This document shows, piece by piece, positions 5,341 to 9,424 of a DNA stretch of 9,424 bases. The stretch's first letter is position 1. Each line of letters opens with the position of its first letter. The notes under the pieces are model-generated. The model made no database searches, was not told the origin of the DNA, and was given only the letters and a program-made list of their open reading frames with translations. A program made the position numbers and the translations under genes. Source of the stretch: an uncultured Clostridia bacterium (GTDB taxonomy: Bacteria > Bacillota > Clostridia > Christensenellales > UBA1242); assembly GCA_947584775.1 (NCBI GenBank), contig CANPWT010000041.1:1-9424 (forward strand). Direction: 5' to 3'.

Positions 5341-5410
5341 ACCGAGCGAGTGAAACGAGGCGAGTGTATCTTTGAGATTCACTCCGCTCACTTCGTTCGG
5401 TCGGAATGAC
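5335..5410. repeat. Imperfect palindromic repeat element
   Basis: The left half (5335-5370, beginning GTCATACCGAGCGAG) is an imperfect inverted copy of the right half (5374-5410, ending TTCGGTCGGAATGAC). Together they form one long hairpin with about three quarters of positions paired. The GTCAT...ATGAC ends match those of dispersed palindromic repeats. It starts just after the distal minD tail copy (5422, read on the minus strand) and, with the 27-base copy at 5229, fills nearly all of the minD-minE spacer. Confidence 0.7.
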
Positions 5411-5421
5411 AAAGGGAAAAA

Positions 5422-5475
5422 CTACATACTTCTTTTCAACTTGCGTTTTATAGATCCGAAAAGGCCTTTATATTT
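5422..5475 (-). pseudogene. Distal copy of the minD C-terminal coding segment
   Basis: Read on the minus strand this encodes KYKGLFGSIKRKLKRSM and a TAG stop. The real MinD ends KYKGLFGSIKRKLKRSV. From Gly-Ser onward 8 of 10 codons before the last residue differ, all silently (for example TCT against AGT, TTG against CTA, AGA against CGC). The peptide is the MinD membrane-targeting tail. It is in frame with minD through the 102-base repeats (two TAA stops intervene). It is probably either the original minD end, displaced by an insertion, or an old duplicate once held under protein-level selection. Confidence 0.7.
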
Positions 5476-5679
5476 CCTTTTCTTTATCAAGTTTATGCAA
5501 GCATACAACTTGTTTTGCACATATTAAACGCTGCGTTTTAGTTTACGCTTTATACTGCCGAAAAGGCCTTTGTATTTCCTTTTCTTTATCAAGTTTATGC
5601 AAGCATACAACTTGTTTTGCACATATTAAACGCTGCGTTTTAGTTTACGCTTTATACTGCCGAAAAGGCCTTTGTATTT
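5456..5679. repeat. Tandem repeat, 102-base period, 2.2 copies, overlapping the minD end
   Basis: Copies are 5456-5557, 5558-5659 and a partial 5660-5679; the two full copies differ at one base (5470 A, 5572 G). Each unit holds the minD tail codons, a TAA stop and about 55 further bases. Each begins with the 20-base word CCGAAAAGGCCTTTGTATTT or its variant. The period is 34 codons, and apart from the TAA the minD frame stays open through both units. Each unit contains an imperfect hairpin, CAAGTTTATGC with GCATACAACTTG. Confidence 0.95.
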
Positions 5680-5689
5680 ATATGTGCAA
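5617..5689. repeat. Inverted repeat bracketing the minD tail codons
   Basis: TTGCACATAT (5617-5626) and ATATGTGCAA (5680-5689) form a perfect 10-base inverted repeat. It encloses the 53 bases that encode the MinD membrane-targeting tail. The left arm covers the last base of the stop codon. It could be the terminal repeat of an inserted segment or an RNA stem; the length is modest. Confidence 0.45.
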
Positions 5690-6417
5690 TCGAATAGTTT
5701 TTTTTCGCCGGTGAGGATGTTGTTTGCAAGGATTGAAAAGGCGCGGTTAAGTGAAATTTTTTGGTTTTTGATGCTATCGCTTGTGAGGACTAAAACATGA
5801 TCATCCTCAGGAATTACTCCGCCAAATTCTATGCCGAGCGTTTTGCCAATATCGTAAACGCTGAACATAAGTTTATCTTGCATTAAATCGCCCCGAGCGC
5901 GGTTGATTACAAACCTTTTGCTAAGTATGTTGTAACTTGATAAAATTGTAATAACCTTATCTGCATCGCGCAAACTAGACAGATGTGGCGAGGTTACAAC
6001 GATGGCCTCGTCCGCACAACTGACCGCGCGTTTAAAACCCGCGTCTATGCCGGCTGGGCAATCTATTAAAACAAAATCGAACACCGCGTGTAATTGATTT
6101 ATTATTTGCCTAATTTGATTTATTGTTATGGTTAAATCTTGATTAAGCCCGCCCGAGGAAAGCAAATACAAAAGCGGATATGTATCGTCCTGCACAAGCG
6201 CTTCTTTTAAGCGGCAACGGTTTTCGATTACGTCTAGCATGGTGTACACCACCCTATCTTCCATGTTCATAACAACATCGAGGTTGTTTAAGCCAATGTC
6301 CATATCAATTAAACAAACCCGATAATTTTTGTTTGCCAAGTGCATGCCCAAATTTGCCGTAACTGTGGTTTTGCCCACCCCGCCTTTGCCAGACGTCATA
6401 ACAATTACCCGTGCCAT
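5626..6417 (-). CDS. minD: Septum site-determining ATPase MinD
   Basis: MinD is a membrane-cycling ParA/MinD-type ATPase that places the division site. The 263-residue protein has the deviant Walker A motif SGKGGVGKTT (9-18, with Lys11 and Lys16), LIDMDIGLNNLDVVM (36-50, Asp38 and Asp40), the Walker B region LIDCPAGID (117-125, Asp119), SSLRDAD and the GVIPEDD segment. It ends with an amphipathic basic tail, KGLFGSIKRKLKRSV (249-263), the membrane-targeting sequence. AAAGGAG lies five bases before the ATG. MinE follows downstream; MinC is not in the window. The 3' end is part of a 102-base tandem repeat, and a third, recoded copy of the tail lies beyond it. Upstream is a 367-base AT-rich spacer that must hold the promoter. 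Confidence 0.96.
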   Translation of the reverse strand: MARVIVMTSGKGGVGKTTVTANLGMHLANKNYRVCLIDMDIGLNNLDVVMNMEDRVVYTMLDVIENRCRLKEALVQDDTYPLLYLLSSGGLNQDLTITINQIRQIINQLHAVFDFVLIDCPAGIDAGFKRAVSCADEAIVVTSPHLSSLRDADKVITILSSYNILSKRFVINRARGDLMQDKLMFSVYDIGKTLGIEFGGVIPEDDHVLVLTSDSIKNQKISLNRAFSILANNILTGEKKLFDCTYKYKGLFGSIKRKLKRSV

Positions 6418-6784
6418 AAAAACTCCTTTTAATTTTTTAATTTTGTATTTTTGATTTTTTTATGTTGAAATTTACATTTTAATTTTTGATTAGCATTTAA
6501 TTTTACGCTTTAAATTTTTAATTTTGTTGTTTAAATTTTTTAATTGCAATTTGTTAAAAGTTTTGTGTGTAATTTTGAATTTTTTTAAAAAAATTTGTAA
6601 AAATTTTACATTTTTTGCTAAATTTTGCCGCAATTTTGTTAAATTTTTTAAAATTTTTAGTTTTGCTTTTGTAATATATAAACAATTTAGCGCGCGCAAA
6701 AAAAATTGGCAACACAAATTTTTAACAAATTTTAAATTCGCCAAAAATAGTTAAAAGTTGCCAAAATTTTTATGCCAATTTATA
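6418..6784. other. Extremely AT-rich gene-free spacer upstream of minD
   Basis: Most of this stretch is A/T in runs such as AAATTTTT on both strands, and both strands carry low-complexity ORFs (rich in K, N, L and F) that are almost certainly not genes. It contains the minD ribosome binding site, and the minD promoter must lie in it, but no convincing -35/-10 pair could be chosen. A 15-base palindrome, TGTAAAAATTTTACA, lies at 6596-6610. No convincing terminator for the upstream surface-protein gene was found at its left-reading end. Confidence 0.6.
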
Positions 6785-7861
6785 TTAAATTAAATTGCGT
6801 TTTTCTTTAACAATCAAAGGTGGAACAATGTTTAAACAGTTATAATCCATTGCTTGAACTAAGTGATTTGGAATGCTAGATATTAAATTAGCGCTAGCGC
6901 TTGTTTGTTCCGCCACGGCGTAAACGGTGATGTCGTCAACCAAGTCTACGCACTGATGATTTGAAGACGGGTTGTTTAATTTTGAATATACATATTCTAG
7001 GCTTGTGCTAAGCGGCTCACCATCACCCTCGGGATTGGTGTACCAGCCTTTAAAAGAGTAATGCGGTTGCAAGGTTGCTTTAAATGTTACCGCGCAACTA
7101 ATCATACATAATTGTTTTGCATAGCCTTGTGCATTCATTTTAATATCAAAAGTGTGTGTCCAATGTTGATATGTAAACCCAACGCTTTCAATGCCGTCTG
7201 TTCTGTGTGCTTCAACGTTAACTTGCTCTACGATAGTTACAGGGAATGTGCGGGACTTTGTTGGCGTCCAATACATATCCACTTGATTATGCCCAGATGA
7301 ATATTGGCCGTTTAATGCGCCACCAGCAACCTCCATGTAATATTCCCTATCAAGGTTTGTTGCATATGCGGTTATTTTAATTGGCGTTTCGCTATAAGGC
7401 AGGGTTATTTTTATGCTTTGTCCGCGTGAATATGCCACTTGTGGGAAATTTATAACATCGCTTTTTAAAATTATATCTGATGGATGGGTGTTAATGTTCA
7501 TATATGTGTCCTGTCTGAAAGTTGCGGTAAAAGTTTCTAGTTCGGCAATGGCGTAAACGGTAATATTTTCAATTAAACCAGCAGGTTGTTTGGTTGGAGA
7601 TGGATTTTCAAAATTGGCGTGAACATAATCTAGTTCCTTGCTAAGAGGCTCGCCACTGCCGTCCGGGTTGGTGAACCAGCCTTTAAACACATAATGTTCG
7701 GCTAGGGTTGCGTGGAAAGTTAATCCACTGCCGGCATAACAATGAAAACTAAGCGAGCCTTCACTATCCATTTCATGATTTGTTATGTCTGTACGCCAAG
7801 CGCTTTCTGCACTAATGGACTCTACCCCCCCCCCCTTGGGGTTTGTGGGCTTGCACATCAA
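6785..7861 (-). CDS. C-terminal part of the split surface repeat protein
   Basis: This continues the protein that starts beyond the right edge, in another frame. It has no credible start of its own (TTG at 7861, no ribosome site). Sequence homologous to the preceding part resumes straight after the G tract with VESISAESAWRTD. It completes large repeat A (FKGWFTNPDGSGEPLS, then ITVYAIAE). It then contains repeat B entire: ILKSDVINFP, ITLPYSETPIKITAYA, YYMEVAGGAL, VDMYWTP, VNVEAHRTDG, FKGWYTNPEGDGEPLS and ITVYAVAE. The xGWxTNPxGxGxPLS segments resemble InlB/Listeria-Bacteroides B repeats. The last 35 residues show no LPxTG motif, membrane helix or sorting signal, so attachment is unexplained. 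Translation is expected only when the G tract is in frame (10 or 13 G). Confidence 0.75.
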   Translation of the reverse strand: MMCKPTNPKGGGVESISAESAWRTDITNHEMDSEGSLSFHCYAGSGLTFHATLAEHYVFKGWFTNPDGSGEPLSKELDYVHANFENPSPTKQPAGLIENITVYAIAELETFTATFRQDTYMNINTHPSDIILKSDVINFPQVAYSRGQSIKITLPYSETPIKITAYATNLDREYYMEVAGGALNGQYSSGHNQVDMYWTPTKSRTFPVTIVEQVNVEAHRTDGIESVGFTYQHWTHTFDIKMNAQGYAKQLCMISCAVTFKATLQPHYSFKGWYTNPEGDGEPLSTSLEYVYSKLNNPSSNHQCVDLVDDITVYAVAEQTSASANLISSIPNHLVQAMDYNCLNIVPPLIVKEKRNLI

Positions 7862-9424
7862 TGTATTCTAATACATTAACGTGGAAAGTTTTTGATTGGT
7901 TTGGCGTCCAATATATATCTACTTCGTTTTCCCCATATGTGTAGCCGTCCGATAGCGAAGCGTGCGCAACTTCCATGTAGTATGAGTAACCAATATTTAA
8001 AGCATATGCTGTAAGTTTTATAGGGGTTTCACTATATGGCAAAGTTATTGTTGTGGATTGGCTATGGGCTATTGGCGCGGTGTTGATAGTTAAATCCTCA
8101 CTTTTTATAACCAATGTGGTTGGGTGTGGGTTTTCGTTAAAATATGGGTCATTGGCTATTGTTGCGGTGACTTTATCTACATCCCAATGGGCGTAAACTA
8201 CGCTATCGCCCGCTTTGGTGTATGGCGTGTTTTCTTCAATTTTTGTGCCGCCATTGGGTGCGGTGAACCAACCTAAAAAGTTGGCGTTATCACGCGTGGG
8301 AGTTGGCAATTTGCCGTAAGATTCCCCGCCTGAAACGACCTGCCTGGGAATAGGAGTGTTAAAACTAATTTCATCTGCCTTTTGCATAACCAAGTTGCGG
8401 AAACTTATTACTGCGCCAACTGGAAATGTGTGGCCAGACGATTGTGTTTGATAAAACCTAAAAGAATTGTTGCTGTTGTATGCTGTTGCGGTGTATTTAT
8501 GTGAAAAGGTTTGCCAATCGGTTGTGAGATTTGCAACAATGCCGTCCTTATCTTGCCCATCGCCAACATGGTCTATTGTTAGGTTGGTGCTGGCTTTAAT
8601 TTCAATTGTCCAAACATATTCCTCGCCCTCGGTGCAAATGGGGTCTGGGGCTACTAGATAAAAGCCATCCCATGTGCTGCCGGAGGTGAAACTGTTAACT
8701 TTAACATTGCTTGTTACAATGTTGTTTTCGGTTGTTTGAGTAAAATCCCCGGTAAAATTGTGGACGCCTATGCGGTCTATTTTTTGGTAGTTAGAGTCAA
8801 AAGCGTTTTTGGCATCGAAAAATAAATTATGTTCGCCCGCAACTTCTTGCGTGGTGTAATTAAATGGGGTTTGATTTGAATCCTCGTTATAATAAAATTT
8901 TTGGTTGATTGTGTCGTACATGCAAGCAACGCCATTGCTGTCTAGCACCGGAATAAGGTTAAGTTTAACATCGCCATTTTCGCTAATTATAAAACTATAA
9001 AGGCGGCCGATAAATTTTGCAGTTGAAAATTCGTCTGGGTGAGCAGACGTTGTTTCCGCGTTATGGCAGGAAAATATTGCAAGTTCACAATTTGTTGGAA
9101 TTTCATCCTCTAATGGATAATATTTTACAACTTGGCCGTTGTGTATATAAACATTGCGGTCAAAATAATCATGCACAATTTTTGTTTTATCCTCAGATGT
9201 ATAGGTTAGCCTATTGCTGTACAATGTGTTTTTATAATAAAAGATTGCTGTGGTTGAATTTGAGCCAATATCTAATGCATATGCATTTTTTTGATAATAT
9301 TGCCTTGCACCAAATAAGAAAACTTCGCCTGAAAATTTTGTGCGGATATAGGTGGCTTCTATTGAAGTGTTGGCATTTGGGATGTAGTCCACAACAAGAT
9401 ATTGACTGCCGGTTGTTTCAATAT
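7812..9424 (-). CDS. N-terminal and middle part of a surface repeat protein (5' end outside window)
   Basis: The frame is open to the window edge (ETTGSQYLVVDYIPNANT), so the true start is beyond 9424; a GTG at 9392 is not a credible start. The first 175 residues or so have the TTGSQY...F-GAR...YDTINQKFYYN pattern of a concanavalin A/LamG-like domain. A second beta-rich, perhaps carbohydrate-binding region follows (about 190-335, DGFYLVAPDP, FRNLVMQKAD). An InlB-type B repeat comes next (GKLPTPTRDNANFLGWFTAP...VVYAHW), then the first half of large repeat A (LVIKSEDLTI, ITLPYSETPIKLTAYA, YYMEVAHASL, VDIYWTP, IDVQAHKPQ). The frame ends GGGGRVH-stop just past a run of 11 G. Likely an extracellular adhesin or glycan-binding protein. 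The function is inferred from domain style only. Confidence 0.8.
   Translation of the reverse strand, partial: IETTGSQYLVVDYIPNANTSIEATYIRTKFSGEVFLFGARQYYQKNAYALDIGSNSTTAIFYYKNTLYSNRLTYTSEDKTKIVHDYFDRNVYIHNGQVVKYYPLEDEIPTNCELAIFSCHNAETTSAHPDEFSTAKFIGRLYSFIISENGDVKLNLIPVLDSNGVACMYDTINQKFYYNEDSNQTPFNYTTQEVAGEHNLFFDAKNAFDSNYQKIDRIGVHNFTGDFTQTTENNIVTSNVKVNSFTSGSTWDGFYLVAPDPICTEGEEYVWTIEIKASTNLTIDHVGDGQDKDGIVANLTTDWQTFSHKYTATAYNSNNSFRFYQTQSSGHTFPVGAVISFRNLVMQKADEISFNTPIPRQVVSGGESYGKLPTPTRDNANFLGWFTAPNGGTKIEENTPYTKAGDSVVYAHWDVDKVTATIANDPYFNENPHPTTLVIKSEDLTINTAPIAHSQSTTITLPYSETPIKLTAYALNIGYSYYMEVAHASLSDGYTYGENEVDIYWTPNQSKTFHVNVLEYIDVQAHKPQGGGGRVH
7825..7835 (-). repeat. G11 homopolymer tract inside the surface-protein gene
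   Basis: Eleven C on the plus strand (G on the coding strand) lie between the AAACCCCAA codons and TAGAGTCC. With 11 G, translation runs GGGGRVH and stops. With 10 or 13 G it reads KPQGGG(G)VESIS and continues 350 residues. The period of the large repeats supports the in-frame form: matched points in A and B are 640 bases apart here, one more than a multiple of three. This is either a slippage-prone on/off switch or a sequencing error. Confidence 0.85.

Noticed and set aside
5456..5679. CRISPR array
   Set aside because: The repeat is 102 bases, contiguous, with no variable spacers, and carries minD coding sequence.
6490..6754. Overlapping 84- and 76-codon ORFs on both strands in the AT-rich spacer
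   Set aside because: Both are low-complexity products of A/T runs, have no ribosome binding site, and mirror each other.
6785..6900. LPxTG or other sorting signal at the surface-protein end
   Set aside because: The C-terminal residues contain no LPxTG-like motif, hydrophobic helix or basic tail in sorting-signal order.
7859..7861. TTG at 7861 as an independent start for the C-terminal half
   Set aside because: No Shine-Dalgarno sequence precedes it, and the upstream frame clearly encodes the first half of the same repeat.
9390..9392. GTG as the true start of the surface protein
   Set aside because: The frame stays open to the window edge with matching domain sequence (TTGSQYLV), and no ribosome binding site precedes the GTG.

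Overview
The window reads as chromosome from an AT-rich, Gram-positive, Clostridia-type bacterium, probably an uncultured gut lineage. The evidence is the gene order minD, minE, spoIVFB, rplU, prp, rpmA on one strand, an L27 with the Firmicutes-type N-terminal propeptide plus its Prp protease, a SpoIVFB-like sporulation protease, strong AGGAGG-type ribosome binding sites and sigmaA-type promoters. No closer taxonomic call can be made from sequence alone.

Layout. 1-420: a 90-residue hypothetical gene (+) ending in a bidirectional terminator. 425-579: tRNA-Ser(UGA) on the minus strand with its promoter. 580-966: AT-rich intergenic DNA with a possible tiny ORF and a clear promoter for the next gene. 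967-1691: an XRE-type regulator with four membrane segments and its terminator. 1691-1800: a GC-rich element that folds into a perfect four-way junction. 1880-2709: an unrecognised membrane-anchored protein, ending in a terminator shared with the opposing ribosomal operon. 2708-3721: rplU-prp-rpmA (minus) under a near-consensus promoter. 3750-4541: spoIVFB-like site-2 protease. 4595-4967: a repeat element with two small ORFs sharing a duplicated 24-residue tail. 4964-5185: a short, divergent MinE. 5221-5410: palindromic MITE/REP-like repeats. 5422-5679: tandem copies of the minD 3' end. 5626-6417: minD. 6418-6784: extremely AT-rich spacer. 6785-9424: a large surface-type repeat protein, split by a run of 11 G (coding strand) and open at the window edge.

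How it fits together. The minus-strand block 2708-6417 corresponds to the conserved division/sporulation/ribosome cluster (Bacillus order minC-minD-spoIVFA-spoIVFB-rplU-ysxB-rpmA), with minE present and spoIVFA not found. Its spacers have been invaded by at least three kinds of repeat, concentrated on both sides of minE.

The points most worth checking are: (1) the G11 tract that splits the surface protein and is one base away from restoring the frame, a candidate phase-variation switch; (2) the minD tail, which occurs three times, with the distal copy encoding nearly the same peptide using mostly different synonymous codons; (3) a MinE that appears to lack the N-terminal membrane-targeting segment; (4) the cloverleaf element; (5) the repeat-borne small ORFs.
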